A DNA stretch of 64,000 bases from Taklimakanibacter lacteus (GTDB lineage: Bacteria > Pseudomonadota > Alphaproteobacteria > Rhizobiales > Aestuariivirgaceae), in NCBI GenBank assembly GCA_003576695.1, contig QOZQ01000018.1, positions 1 through 64,000 of the forward strand, read 5' to 3'. A program made the position numbers and the translations under genes. Shown here piece after piece: positions 7,869 through 16,166 of this stretch. Each line of letters begins with the position of its first letter. The first letter of the stretch is position 1. Under the pieces are notes generated by a model. That model made no database searches. It saw only the letters and a program-made list of their open reading frames with translations, and was not told where the DNA came from.

Positions 7869-9392
7869 ATGAGCTTCAAAGAACACGATAAGAAGACCTT
7901 CATCATCGACACGGCGCGCGACTTCGCCGCGCGGCGCATCTCCAAGCGCGACTTCCTGCGCAAGACCGGCATGGCCGGCATCGGCTTCTCGGCCTTCGCC
8001 TCGGGTCTCCTCGGCTCGACGCGGCCGTTCCGCGGCAATCTCGGAGGCAACGCCGCCTATGCGCAGACGCCGGAAGAGATGACCAAGTGGCTCAAGGATG
8101 TCGGCGGCCAGTTCAAGGGCTCGAAGGTGCGCTACACCTCGGAAGCCACGCCGCCCACCGTCGTCCTCAACCAGATCAAGGGTGAGTTCACCGAGGCGAC
8201 CGGCATCGAAGTCGAGATCGAGATCGTGCCGCTCGAGCAGGTGCTCGCCAAGGCGACGCAGGACGTCCAGGGCCAGCTCGGCACCTATGACGTCTATTAT
8301 CTCGACCAGTCCTGGGTCGCGACCTTCTCGCAGGATACGGTCGATCCGGTGCAGTACACCAAGGACAAGCCCGATCTCGCTATGCCGGGCTTCGACTTCG
8401 ACGACTTCTCCAAGCCGCTGGTCGAGGGCCTCGCCCTCTATGACGGCAAGTGGGTCGGCATTCCCTTCGACATCCCGATCTTCATCACCATGTACCGCAA
8501 GGACATCCTCGAGAAGCATGGCATCAAGCCGCCGACCAATTTCGACGAATTCACGGCAGGCGTGAAGGCGATCACCGAAGCCGAGAAGGCCAACGGCATC
8601 TTCGGCACCGGCCTCCAGGCCAAGTCGGGCCACTATTCGCTCGAATGCGACTGGACGGCGGCGGTGTGGGGCCATGGCGGCTCGATCTTCGGCAAGGACA
8701 AGAAGTTCGCCGGCAATGACGAGCAGGCCATCAAGGGTCTCCAATGGTACCAGGAGATGCTGAAGAACGCCCCGCCGCAGTCGACGGCATCGACCTGGGA
8801 CGGCCAGTTTCAGATGATGCATGCGGGCCAGGTCGCGCTCGTCAACAGCTGGGACGAGTTCTTCCCCGGACTCGATGCCGATGATTCGAAGGTGAAGGGC
8901 CTGTGGGAGCCGCTGCGCCCGATCTCCTCGATGACGGGCGTGCGCGCCGTCGCCGATGCGGGCTTCGGCGAGATCCCGAATGTCGGCCACCAGGGCGGGT
9001 CGATCCTCGGCCTGTCGAAATATTCCAAGAATGTCGATGCTGCCTGGATCTTCATGCAGTGGGCCTGCTCGAAAGAGATCATGACCCGCTGCACGCTGCT
9101 CGGCGGCTTCGCGCCGATGCGGCTCTCGTCCTTCGAAGATCCGCGCGTCAAGGCCAAGGCCGTCGTCGGCCCCGGCACGACGCGCCATCTCGAGACGGTG
9201 AAGTGGACCATCGACAATGTCATGGCGTCGGAGCCCGACATGCCGCTGTGGGCCGGCTTCTCCAATAACGAGATCCCGGTCGAGCTCGGCAAGCTCCTCA
9301 CCAACCAGGATTATGGCGGCGATGCCAAGAAATGCATGGACAATGTCGCCAGCCTTATCAACAAGGCCGTCGAAGACGCGGGACTTCTCTAG
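7869..9392 (+). CDS. Extracellular solute-binding protein (family 1) of the polyol ABC importer
   Basis: A 507-residue periplasmic binding protein. The N-terminus has a Tat-like export signal: a basic stretch with KRDFLRK (about residues 22-28), a hydrophobic segment TGMAGIGFSAFASGLLG, and probable cleavage after AYA near residue 60. The mature part has family-1 features such as VEIEIVPLEQVLAKATQD and a GKWVGIPFDIPIFITMYRKDIL segment. A GGGAGG ribosome-binding site lies seven bases before ATG. The open frame continues 19 codons upstream, but the binding site supports this start. A strong terminator follows directly, which would keep its expression above that of the enzymes downstream, as is usual for binding proteins. 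Confidence 0.9.
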   Translation: MSFKEHDKKTFIIDTARDFAARRISKRDFLRKTGMAGIGFSAFASGLLGSTRPFRGNLGGNAAYAQTPEEMTKWLKDVGGQFKGSKVRYTSEATPPTVVLNQIKGEFTEATGIEVEIEIVPLEQVLAKATQDVQGQLGTYDVYYLDQSWVATFSQDTVDPVQYTKDKPDLAMPGFDFDDFSKPLVEGLALYDGKWVGIPFDIPIFITMYRKDILEKHGIKPPTNFDEFTAGVKAITEAEKANGIFGTGLQAKSGHYSLECDWTAAVWGHGGSIFGKDKKFAGNDEQAIKGLQWYQEMLKNAPPQSTASTWDGQFQMMHAGQVALVNSWDEFFPGLDADDSKVKGLWEPLRPISSMTGVRAVADAGFGEIPNVGHQGGSILGLSKYSKNVDAAWIFMQWACSKEIMTRCTLLGGFAPMRLSSFEDPRVKAKAVVGPGTTRHLETVKWTIDNVMASEPDMPLWAGFSNNEIPVELGKLLTNQDYGGDAKKCMDNVASLINKAVEDAGLL

Positions 9393-9405
9393 GACTCCCT
9401 GAACT

Positions 9406-9443
9406 GGCGGAGACGGTCGCATCCCGTCTCCGCCGCTTTTTTT
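9406..9443 (+). terminator. Rho-independent terminator between binding protein and kinase genes
   Basis: An 11-base-pair perfect stem GGCGGAGACGG/CCGTCTCCGCC with a 7-base loop, then GC and seven T residues (9437-9443). It lies inside the operon, 14 bases after the binding-protein stop and 13 bases before the kinase ATG, so it probably works as a partial, expression-grading terminator. Confidence 0.85.
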
Positions 9444-9455
9444 CTGATTGAATTC

Positions 9456-10979
9456 ATGACCCGCGATCTCGTCATTGGCCTTGATTCCTCAACGACGGCG
9501 ACCAAGGCCATCGCCTGGGACCGCCATGGCCATGCCGTGGGCGAAGGCCGCGCGCCGATCGCGCTCGCCAATCCGCAAGCCGGCTGGTTCGAGCAGCAAG
9601 CTGATGACTGGCGGGCATCGGCCAGGACCGCGATCCGCGAGCTCATCACCAAGGTCAAGCCCGAGCGCATCGCCGCCATCGCCATTTCCAACCAGCGCGA
9701 AAGCTTCGCTCAGTTCGACAAGGACGGCAAGGCGCTCAGGCCCGCCACGCTGTGGCTCGATGAGCGCGGCCGCTCCGAGATCGAGCGGCTTTCGGCCAGG
9801 CTCGGCCGTCACGAAATTCATCGCATCTCCGGCAAGCCCGTCGACATGACGCCCTGCCTCTATCGCTGCGCCTGGTTCGACGCGCATATGAAGGAGATGT
9901 GGGCGAAGACCAGCAAGACCGCCGAGGTGCATGGCGTGCTGGTGCATCATCTGACCGGCCAGTGGGTGACCTCGACCGCATCCGCCGATCCGATGGGCCT
10001 CCTCGACATGCAGGCGCAGGACTGGTCGGACACGCTCATCGAAGCGGTCGGGCTCACGCGCGCGCAATTGCCCAGGCTGGCGCGGCCCGGCCAGCGCATC
10101 GCGATGCTGACCAAGGCGGCGGCAGAAGCCACCGGCCTGCCGCAGGATGTATCGGTGGTCGCCGGCGGCGGCGACGGGCAATGCGCCGGCAGCGGCGCCA
10201 ATGTCTTCGCCGAAGGCCGCGCCTATCTCAATCTCGGCACCGCCGTCGTCTCGGGCAGCTTCGGCAAGACCTATGCGCATGATCCAGCCTTCCGCACCAT
10301 GAATGCGATGGCCGAGACCGGCTATATCTACGAAAGCTGCCTGCGCACCGGCACGTTCCTGATCAACTGGCTGGTCGAGCAGCTGTTCACTGTCGATCCC
10401 GCCAAAAACCCGCAGATCTTCAAGACCCTGGAGGCGGAAGCGGCGCAGTCGCCGATCGGGGCCCATGGCCTCGCCCTCGTTCCCTATTGGTCGGGCTGCA
10501 TGACGCCCTATTGGGACGCCAATGCCAGGGGTGTCCTTGCCGGCCTCAGCGCATCGCACCGGCGCGGAGATGTCTACCGCGCTATCCTCGAAGGGATCGC
10601 GCTCGAACAGGCGATGGTCACCGGGCGCATCGCCCGGGCGACCCGGCCGATCGATCATTATGTCGCCATTGGCGGCGGCGCCGCATCCGATCTCTGGTGC
10701 CAGATCATCGCCGATGCGTCGGGGCGCGAGGTGCGGCGCTCGACCACGGTCGAAGCCTCATCGCTGGGCGCGGCAGTCGCCGCGGCGACCGGCGCCGGCT
10801 GGTACAAGTCGGTCACCGAAGCCGCCGGCGCCATGGCGGGCGCGCTCACCAGGACCTTCACTCCCGAAGCTAGGGCGCATGCGCGCTACCAAGAGCTTGC
10901 TGCCATCTATGCCGATCTCTGGCCGTCACTATCGAAATGGAACGAGCGCATGGCCGCTTTTGCCCAAGGAGGAGCGTAA
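9456..10979 (+). CDS. FGGY-family carbohydrate kinase (polyol/ketose kinase)
   Basis: A 507-residue FGGY kinase. The N-terminal phosphate loop is GLDSSTTATKA (residues 8-18), the probable catalytic Asp is in VVAGGGDGQCAG, and the C-terminal FGGY signature is IGGGAASDLWCQIIADASG. The length matches glycerol, erythritol and xylulose kinases, but the motifs do not clearly assign it to any. The start codon is 63 bases after the binding-protein stop and just beyond a terminator hairpin. Its 3' end carries the GGAGGAG ribosome-binding site of the next gene, an AraM-like dehydrogenase, so I infer that this kinase makes the phosphorylated polyol that the dehydrogenase oxidises. Confidence 0.87.
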   Translation: MTRDLVIGLDSSTTATKAIAWDRHGHAVGEGRAPIALANPQAGWFEQQADDWRASARTAIRELITKVKPERIAAIAISNQRESFAQFDKDGKALRPATLWLDERGRSEIERLSARLGRHEIHRISGKPVDMTPCLYRCAWFDAHMKEMWAKTSKTAEVHGVLVHHLTGQWVTSTASADPMGLLDMQAQDWSDTLIEAVGLTRAQLPRLARPGQRIAMLTKAAAEATGLPQDVSVVAGGGDGQCAGSGANVFAEGRAYLNLGTAVVSGSFGKTYAHDPAFRTMNAMAETGYIYESCLRTGTFLINWLVEQLFTVDPAKNPQIFKTLEAEAAQSPIGAHGLALVPYWSGCMTPYWDANARGVLAGLSASHRRGDVYRAILEGIALEQAMVTGRIARATRPIDHYVAIGGGAASDLWCQIIADASGREVRRSTTVEASSLGAAVAAATGAGWYKSVTEAAGAMAGALTRTFTPEARAHARYQELAAIYADLWPSLSKWNERMAAFAQGGA

Positions 10980-10981
10980 CC

Positions 10982-12301
10982 ATGCGCGACTGGAATGAAC
11001 TGATCAGCGACGTGGTGGCCGGCCATTGGGCCGATCCCGAGACGGGCAAGCCCGCGAAAGTGCCATTCAAGACCATCCTTCTCGCCGAGACGCTGGAAGG
11101 CGGGGCGGCCGACGTCGCAGCTCCGCTCAAGCTCGGCAAGAGGCTGGCGGTGGTTTCCGACAGCAACACCGTCGAGGCCATGGGCCGGCGCGTCGCCCGC
11201 GAGATGAAGGCGCTCGGCACGATCGATGAGATCGTCATGCCGGGCAACATGGAATGCGACGAGCCCACCATCGCGGCGCTGCAGGAGAAGACGCGCCATG
11301 CTGATGCGCTTGTCGCGGTGGGCTCGGGCGCGCTCAGCGATACCTGCAAATATGCGACCTTCAAGGACGGCCGGCCCTATGCCACTTTCGGCACGGCGGC
11401 CTCGATGAACGGCTATGCGGCCTCCACCGCCTCGGTGACGCTGGCCAGCGGCTACAAGACATCGCTGCCCGCGCATGCGCCCAAGGGCATCTTCCTCGAC
11501 CTCAAGGTCTCGGCCGATGCGCCGACCTGGCTGTCGGCGGCGGGTCTCGGCGACTGCCTCTGCCGCTCGACCGCACAGATCGACTGGTGGGCGTCGCACC
11601 GCCTGTTCGGCACATTCTATTCATCCGTTCCCTATATGCTGCAGAAGGAAGACGAAGCGCCCATGCTCGAGGCGGCGTCCGGTCTCGCCAGGCATGATAT
11701 CGCTGCCAATGGCGTGCTGCACCGCGTGCTGACGCTGTGCGGGCTCGGCGTCTGCTTCACCGGCGTCTCGCATCATGGCTCGATGGGCGAGCACCAGGTC
11801 TCGCACTGGATCGACATGTTCGCAGGTCCCGCCCATCCGGGCACCACCCATGGCCAGCAAGTGGGCGTCGCCTCGCTGGCGATCGCCCGGCTGCAGGCCG
11901 AGATTCTCGCCCTCGAAAAGGCGCCCAGGATCAAGCCCACCCATATTGACGAGGCGGAGTTCATCGACCGCTATGGCCGCGAGATCGGCATGATGTGCTG
12001 TGCCGAAGCGAAGAAGAAGGCCTTCGATCGCAAGGGGGCGGATGAGTTCAATGCCAGGCTCGGCGAGATGTGGCCGCAATTGCGCGAGGAGCTCAAGCCC
12101 TTCATGATGGATCCCCGGGAGATGGAGAAGGCATTGAAAGCCGCCGGCGGGCCCCTGACGGCGAGCGACATGAACCTGCCGCGCAAGATCTGGCGGGACG
12201 CCATGAAATACGCGCGCGACGTGCGCAACCGCTGGTCCTTCCTCGACCTTGCGGATGACGCCGGTCTGCTCGATGATTTCCTTTCACGTGATGCGCAATA
12301 G
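10982..12301 (+). CDS. sn-glycerol-1-phosphate dehydrogenase-like protein (AraM/EgsA family)
   Basis: A 439-residue member of the iron-containing/G1P dehydrogenase superfamily. It shows the nucleotide loop GSGALSD (114-120), the GTAASMNGYAS motif (138-148) and the three expected metal ligands: Asp in GLGD (191), His in GEHQVSH (271) and His in THGQQVG (290). Family members interconvert dihydroxyacetone phosphate and sn-glycerol-1-phosphate with NAD(P)H, and bacterial AraM sits in a sugar operon. It starts two bases after the kinase stop. In this setting it more likely oxidises a phosphorylated polyol than makes archaeal-type lipid backbone, since no prenyl-glycerol transferase is nearby. The exact substrate is unknown. 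Confidence 0.85.
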   Translation: MRDWNELISDVVAGHWADPETGKPAKVPFKTILLAETLEGGAADVAAPLKLGKRLAVVSDSNTVEAMGRRVAREMKALGTIDEIVMPGNMECDEPTIAALQEKTRHADALVAVGSGALSDTCKYATFKDGRPYATFGTAASMNGYAASTASVTLASGYKTSLPAHAPKGIFLDLKVSADAPTWLSAAGLGDCLCRSTAQIDWWASHRLFGTFYSSVPYMLQKEDEAPMLEAASGLARHDIAANGVLHRVLTLCGLGVCFTGVSHHGSMGEHQVSHWIDMFAGPAHPGTTHGQQVGVASLAIARLQAEILALEKAPRIKPTHIDEAEFIDRYGREIGMMCCAEAKKKAFDRKGADEFNARLGEMWPQLREELKPFMMDPREMEKALKAAGGPLTASDMNLPRKIWRDAMKYARDVRNRWSFLDLADDAGLLDDFLSRDAQ

Positions 12302-12316
12302 GGACGGGAACAGCTG

Positions 12317-13387
12317 ATGGCATCGGTTTCAGCCAAGAAAGTCTTCAAGAACTATGGCGAGGTGGCGGTCGTCCACGGCATCGACCTCGATATCGAGGAT
12401 GGCTCCTTCGTGGTGCTGCTGGGACCGTCCGGTTGCGGCAAGTCAACGCTCCTGCGCATGATCGCAGGGCTCGAGACGGTCACCAAGGGCGATATCGAGA
12501 TCGCGGGAAAACGCGTCAATGACGTGCACCCGAAGGACCGCAATATCGCGATGGTGTTCCAGAACTATGCGCTCTATGCGCATATGAATGTCGCCGCCAA
12601 TATGAGCTTCTCGCTGCAGCTCGCCAAACGACCGCAGTCGGAGATCGACGAGAAGGTCTCCTGGGCCGCGAAGATCCTCAATCTCGAGCCCTATCTCAAG
12701 CGTTACCCTCGCGAATTGTCCGGCGGCCAGCGCCAGCGCGTCGCCATGGGCCGCGCCATCGTGCGCGATCCGGCGGTCTTCCTGTTCGACGAGCCTCTGT
12801 CCAATCTCGACGCCAAATTGCGCGTGCAGATGCGCACCGAGATCAAGGAACTGCATGAAAGGCTCAAGACAACGACCGTCTATGTGACGCATGACCAGAT
12901 CGAGGCGATGACGATGGCCGACAAGATCGTCATCCTGCGCGATGGGCGCATCGAGCAGATCGGCTCGCCGCTCGAAGTCTACGACCATCCGGTCAATCTC
13001 TTCGTCGCCACTTTCATCGGCTCGCCGGCGATGAATCTGCTGAAAGGCGAGATCGTCAAGGACAAGGCCGGGCTTGCGGTGAAATCGGGCGATGTGCTGC
13101 TGCCTCTACCCAAGGGCGCCGGGGCGGAGAAGGGGCAGAAGGTCGTCTATGGCATCCGTCCCGAGCATCTCGATCCCGTGGCGGGCAAAGGCGGCATCCC
13201 GTCCAGGATCAGCGTCGTCGAGCCGACTGGACCCGAGATCCATATCTATACCGAGCTCGCCGGCGAGGAAGTCTGCGCCATCACCGATGAGCGCCTGGAA
13301 TTGAAACGCGGCGAAACGCTCGGCCTCGAACCGAAGCTCGACCGCGTCCATCTGTTCGACGAAGAGAGCGGGAAGGCGATTTTGTAA
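12317..13387 (+). CDS. ABC transporter ATP-binding protein, UgpC/MalK type
   Basis: The 356-residue energising subunit of the importer. Walker A is GPSGCGKST (about residues 36-44), the signature motif is LSGGQRQRVAMGRA, Walker B is VFLFDEPLSNLD, and the H-loop is VTHDQIEAM. A C-terminal TOBE/MalK-like regulatory domain fills about 240-356, as in UgpC and MsmK. It lies after the kinase and dehydrogenase rather than next to the permeases, but on the same strand with a 15-base gap. It is the only CUT1-type ATPase gene near the permeases and completes that importer. Confidence 0.92.
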   Translation: MASVSAKKVFKNYGEVAVVHGIDLDIEDGSFVVLLGPSGCGKSTLLRMIAGLETVTKGDIEIAGKRVNDVHPKDRNIAMVFQNYALYAHMNVAANMSFSLQLAKRPQSEIDEKVSWAAKILNLEPYLKRYPRELSGGQRQRVAMGRAIVRDPAVFLFDEPLSNLDAKLRVQMRTEIKELHERLKTTTVYVTHDQIEAMTMADKIVILRDGRIEQIGSPLEVYDHPVNLFVATFIGSPAMNLLKGEIVKDKAGLAVKSGDVLLPLPKGAGAEKGQKVVYGIRPEHLDPVAGKGGIPSRISVVEPTGPEIHIYTELAGEEVCAITDERLELKRGETLGLEPKLDRVHLFDEESGKAIL

Positions 13388-13427
13388 TGAGGGAAGCGGA
13401 TGAGATTCTCTGACCTGCCCAGCCATC

Positions 13428-13528
13428 GTCATCCCGGCGAAAGCCGGGACCCATTAAATTCTTTCCAGGCGGGCGGCGCTTCCCGGACTGCACTTATTCA
13501 GGGGGGCCCGGCTTTCGCCGGGATGACG
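13428..13528. repeat. Paired REP-like element (about 100 bases)
   Basis: Outer arms GTCATCCCGGC-GAAA-GCCGGG and CCCGGC-TTTC-GCCGGGATGAC are perfect reverse complements, and each also folds as its own GAAA/TTTC hairpin (13433-13448 and 13507-13522). The interior includes CCCATTAAATTCTTTCC, shared with the element at 42046. The right end lies 10 bases before the GpsA-like start codon, so it forms most of that gene's leader. Confidence 0.85.
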
Positions 13529-13537
13529 GTGTAGGAC

Positions 13538-14596
13538 ATGGCAGTGATTACCATTCTGGGGGCAGGGGTCATGGGATCGGCCATGGTCCTGCCGGCGCGC
13601 GACAAGGGTCATGAGGTGCGGCTGGTCGGCACGCATCTCGACCAGGCGATCATCGACAGTGTCAAGGCGAGCGGCCGGCATCCGCGCCTCAATGTCAAAC
13701 TGCCGGACGGCGTCAAAGCTTTTTCTCATGCCGAATTCGGCCGGGCGCTCGGCGAGGACACCGATCTCCTGATCCTGGGCGTGAGCTCGGCCGGCATCGG
13801 CTGGGCCATCGATCGCCTGTGCGAGACGCTGAACCGGCAAGTCCCGGTGATGATGATCACCAAGGGGCTGATGCCGAAGGATGGCGCCATCCTCACTCTG
13901 CCGGACTTCGTGCAGGCGGAAGTGAAGCGCCGCAAGGGCCTGGCGCTGGATCTCGCCGCGGTCGGCGGGCCCTGCATCGCGGGCGAGCTGGCGGTGCGCC
14001 GGCAGACCGGTGTCGTCATCACCTCGCGGACGCAGGGTCTTGCGGGCAGGCTCTGCGACATGCTCGCCACCGACTACTATCATCCGCGCGTCTCCGGCGA
14101 CATGGAAGGGGTCGAGCTGTGCGCCGCCTTCAAGAATTTCTTCGCCATCTCGGTCGGCTGGGCCCAGGGCCAGCATGAGAAGGCCGCGAAGACCGAGAAC
14201 AACGCCTTCAATTTCAATGCCGCCTCGATCATCTTCGACCAGGCGATCGCCGAGATGATGGTGCTGGCGCGTTTCCTCGGCGGCAAGGATGGAAGCGTAT
14301 GGGGCATGCCCGGCGCCGGCGATCTCTATGTGACCTGCCAGGCGGGGCGCAATTCGAGGCTCGGCCGGCAGTTGGGCCTCGGCCTCTCTTATGCCGAGGT
14401 CAAGGCCGGGCCGATGAAAGATGATACGATCGAGGGGGCCGAGCTCGGCATCGCGCTCGCTGCGACCCTGAAACAGCTCATGGCGTCGGGCAGGCTCGAT
14501 GCCGCGCAATTGCCGGTGACGGCGGCGCTGCTCCAGGCCCTGACCGGCCATGAGAAGCTCGCCATGCCGTGGGACCAATTGCATCGTTACGCGTGA
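13538..14596 (+). CDS. NAD(P)-dependent glycerol-3-phosphate dehydrogenase-like protein (GpsA family)
   Basis: A 352-residue dehydrogenase of the GpsA fold. Visible are the Rossmann loop LGAGVMGSA (7-15), the TKGL segment (108-111) and the catalytic-type Lys in CAAFKNFFAI (199), with a GAGDLY loop near 260. True GpsA reduces dihydroxyacetone phosphate for phospholipid synthesis. This copy sits inside a catabolic operon and diverges from the usual catalytic segment sequences, so I infer a sugar- or polyol-phosphate substrate. A paired REP-like element fills the gap after the ATPase gene, and a weak AGGA site precedes the ATG. The next gene starts 16 bases downstream. Confidence 0.82.
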   Translation: MAVITILGAGVMGSAMVLPARDKGHEVRLVGTHLDQAIIDSVKASGRHPRLNVKLPDGVKAFSHAEFGRALGEDTDLLILGVSSAGIGWAIDRLCETLNRQVPVMMITKGLMPKDGAILTLPDFVQAEVKRRKGLALDLAAVGGPCIAGELAVRRQTGVVITSRTQGLAGRLCDMLATDYYHPRVSGDMEGVELCAAFKNFFAISVGWAQGQHEKAAKTENNAFNFNAASIIFDQAIAEMMVLARFLGGKDGSVWGMPGAGDLYVTCQAGRNSRLGRQLGLGLSYAEVKAGPMKDDTIEGAELGIALAATLKQLMASGRLDAAQLPVTAALLQALTGHEKLAMPWDQLHRYA

Positions 14597-14612
14597 ATTA
14601 TCGGAGTGTGTC

Positions 14613-15083
14613 ATGACAGAGAAGAAATCCATCGCCATCGGCGCCGATCACCTGGGCCTCGAGCTCAAGAACACCTTGGTCGAGCACCTCAAGTCGAAAG
14701 GCTATGAGGTCAAGGACATGGGGGTCGCCGACAACAGTCCGGTTGATTATCCCGATATCGGGATCAAGGTGGCGGAAGCGGTCGGACGCGGCGATTATCC
14801 GCGCGGCATATTGGTGTGCGGCACCGGCGCCGGCATGGCGATCACCGCCAACAAGGTGCCGGGCGTGCGCGCCGTGCCGGTGATGGACCCCTATACGGCG
14901 GAACGCGCCATGGCATCGAACAATGCCCAGGTCATCACCTTCGGCCAGCTCATTGTCGGGCCGGCGGTGGCGAAGATGCTGACCGATATCTGGCTCAATG
15001 CCGAATTCCAGGGCGGCCGCTCGGCACCCAAGGTCGCCAAGATGGATGCGCTGGACGAGAAGTATCGCAAGTCCGTGAAATGA
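14613..15083 (+). CDS. RpiB/LacB-family sugar-phosphate isomerase
   Basis: A 156-residue isomerase that interconverts aldose and ketose phosphates. Family features: IGADHLGLELKN near the N-terminus (GADH motif), the catalytic-type Cys in LVCGTGAGMAI, the ANKVPGVRA phosphate segment, and ASNNAQVITFGQ. Where RpiB has a His in a CHD-type motif, this protein reads VMDPYTAER, closer to LacB- and EryI-like members, so it may act on a substrate other than ribose-5-phosphate. Length matches the family (about 150). It lies 16 bases after the GpsA-like gene and upstream of the SorC-family regulator. Erythritol operons of brucellae and rhizobia also contain RpiB-type genes, but no eryB or eryC homologue is seen here. 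Confidence 0.87.
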   Translation: MTEKKSIAIGADHLGLELKNTLVEHLKSKGYEVKDMGVADNSPVDYPDIGIKVAEAVGRGDYPRGILVCGTGAGMAITANKVPGVRAVPVMDPYTAERAMASNNAQVITFGQLIVGPAVAKMLTDIWLNAEFQGGRSAPKVAKMDALDEKYRKSVK

Positions 15084-15110
15084 ACGATGAGTCCATGCTG
15101 GTGCTGAGAG

Positions 15111-15156
15111 ATCACGATCACTTCAGATCGGAACGATCTGAAGTGATGAACGTGAT
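15111..15156. repeat. Long perfect hairpin downstream of the RpiB-like gene
   Basis: ATCACTTCAGATCG-GAA-CGATCTGAAGTGAT (15117-15147) is a perfect 14-base-pair stem with a 3-base loop. Outer arms ATCACG and CGTGAT extend it to about 20 base pairs with a small bulge. No T-run follows. The high symmetry and position next to a second palindromic repeat suggest a mobile-type intergenic repeat rather than a simple terminator. Confidence 0.75.
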
Positions 15157-15170
15157 CGTTTTCATTTGGC

Positions 15171-15214
15171 GCGTGATCGGACGGAAAACCGGTGCCCACT
15201 TTTCCTGATCACGC
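15171..15214. repeat. Hyphomicrobiales intergenic palindromic repeat
   Basis: A 44-base imperfect palindrome bounded by GCGTGATC and GATCACGC, with inner GGAAAA...TTTTCC and the core CCGGTGCCCAC. This core recurs in intergenic DNA of many Hyphomicrobiales genomes. The GTG that opens the regulator gene (15192) lies inside the repeat. Confidence 0.75.
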
Positions 15215-16166
15215 GCTCGATCGCGACGAGCAGCTCGCGACCCGCGCCGCATGGCTTTATTTCGTCGCCGGCCTGACCCAGGCGCAGATCGGCAAGAAGC
15301 TCGGCATCAACCGCATCCGCGTCAACCGGCTGCTGGCCCAGGCGCGCGAGCAGGGCATGGTGCAGATCAGGATCACCGGCCGGCTGGCCGATTGCATCGA
15401 GCTCGAGAACCGGATCACGGAGCATTTCAAGATCGACCAGGCGATCATCGTGCCGACGCCGCCCGATGCGTCGCTTATCCGTCATGTGATCGGCGCCGCG
15501 GCCGGTGGCGCGCTGGCGGAACGCCTCAAGGACGGCATGTCGGTCGGCGTCGGCTGGGGCCGCACCTTGCGGCTCAGCCTGCGCTCGGTGCCGCGGCGGC
15601 CCTTGCGGCGCGTCTCGGTCGTCTCGCTGATGGGCGGGCTCACCCGGGGTGCCGCCGTCAATCCGCATGAGACAGCCTCGCATCTCGCCGACCTCATCGA
15701 TGCGCAATGCTTCTACATCGCGGCACCGGCGCTTGCCGATTCGCAGGCGACGCGCGATCTCCTGGCCCAGCAGCCGATGATCAGGGATGTGTTCGAGCGC
15801 CTGCGCAAGGTCGATCTGGTCCTTGTCTCGGTCGGCGGCCTTGCACCCGACAGCACCATCCATCAGGTCGATCTCATCTCCGAGACCGACGCCGGATCGC
15901 TCAGGAAAGCGGGAGCGGTCGGCGATCTGTGCGCCCATTGGCTCGATGTCGAGGGCCGGCTGGTCGATCACCCGCTCAACAAGCGGGCGGTGGCGTTGTC
16001 GCCCTTCGATCTCAAATCCGTGCCCTGCGTCATCGTGGCGTCAGGCGGCGCTGACAAGGTCGAGGTGCTGCATGGCGCGCTGAAAGGCGGCATGGTCGAC
16101 ATATTGATCACCGATGAGGCCACCGCCTCGGGCGTCCTCGCCATCGCGGAGGAGAGGGATAAATGA
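15192..16166 (+). CDS. SorC/DeoR-type sugar-binding transcriptional regulator
   Basis: A 324-residue regulator. The N-terminal helix-turn-helix covers about residues 20-50 (LTQAQIGKKLGINRIRVNRLL). The C-terminal sugar-phosphate-binding domain shows VGVGWGRTL, SLMGGLTRG, YIAAPALADS and VIVASGGADKV, all typical of the SorC family (EryD, SorC, DeoR of Bacillus). Such regulators respond to a phosphorylated pathway intermediate. The only in-frame start that leaves the DNA-binding domain intact is a GTG inside a palindromic repeat; no clear Shine-Dalgarno sequence precedes it. Its stop overlaps the next kinase start as ATGA. I infer that it controls the promoter at 5861. Confidence 0.85.
   Translation: MPTFPDHALDRDEQLATRAAWLYFVAGLTQAQIGKKLGINRIRVNRLLAQAREQGMVQIRITGRLADCIELENRITEHFKIDQAIIVPTPPDASLIRHVIGAAAGGALAERLKDGMSVGVGWGRTLRLSLRSVPRRPLRRVSVVSLMGGLTRGAAVNPHETASHLADLIDAQCFYIAAPALADSQATRDLLAQQPMIRDVFERLRKVDLVLVSVGGLAPDSTIHQVDLISETDAGSLRKAGAVGDLCAHWLDVEGRLVDHPLNKRAVALSPFDLKSVPCVIVASGGADKVEVLHGALKGGMVDILITDEATASGVLAIAEERDK

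Noticed and set aside
7848-9422. A minus-strand open frame of 524 codons opposite the binding-protein gene
   Set aside because: No family motifs, composition typical of antisense frames in GC-rich DNA, while the plus strand encodes a complete solute-binding protein with export signal.
10982-12301. Interpretation of the AraM/EgsA-like enzyme as part of archaeal-type ether lipid synthesis
   Set aside because: No geranylgeranylglyceryl- or heptaprenylglyceryl-phosphate synthase is nearby and the gene is embedded in a transport and kinase operon.
14613-16166. Naming the isomerase and SorC regulator eryI and eryD of an erythritol operon
   Set aside because: No homologues of eryB or eryC are seen and the kinases do not clearly match eryA, so the specific erythritol assignment is not supported.
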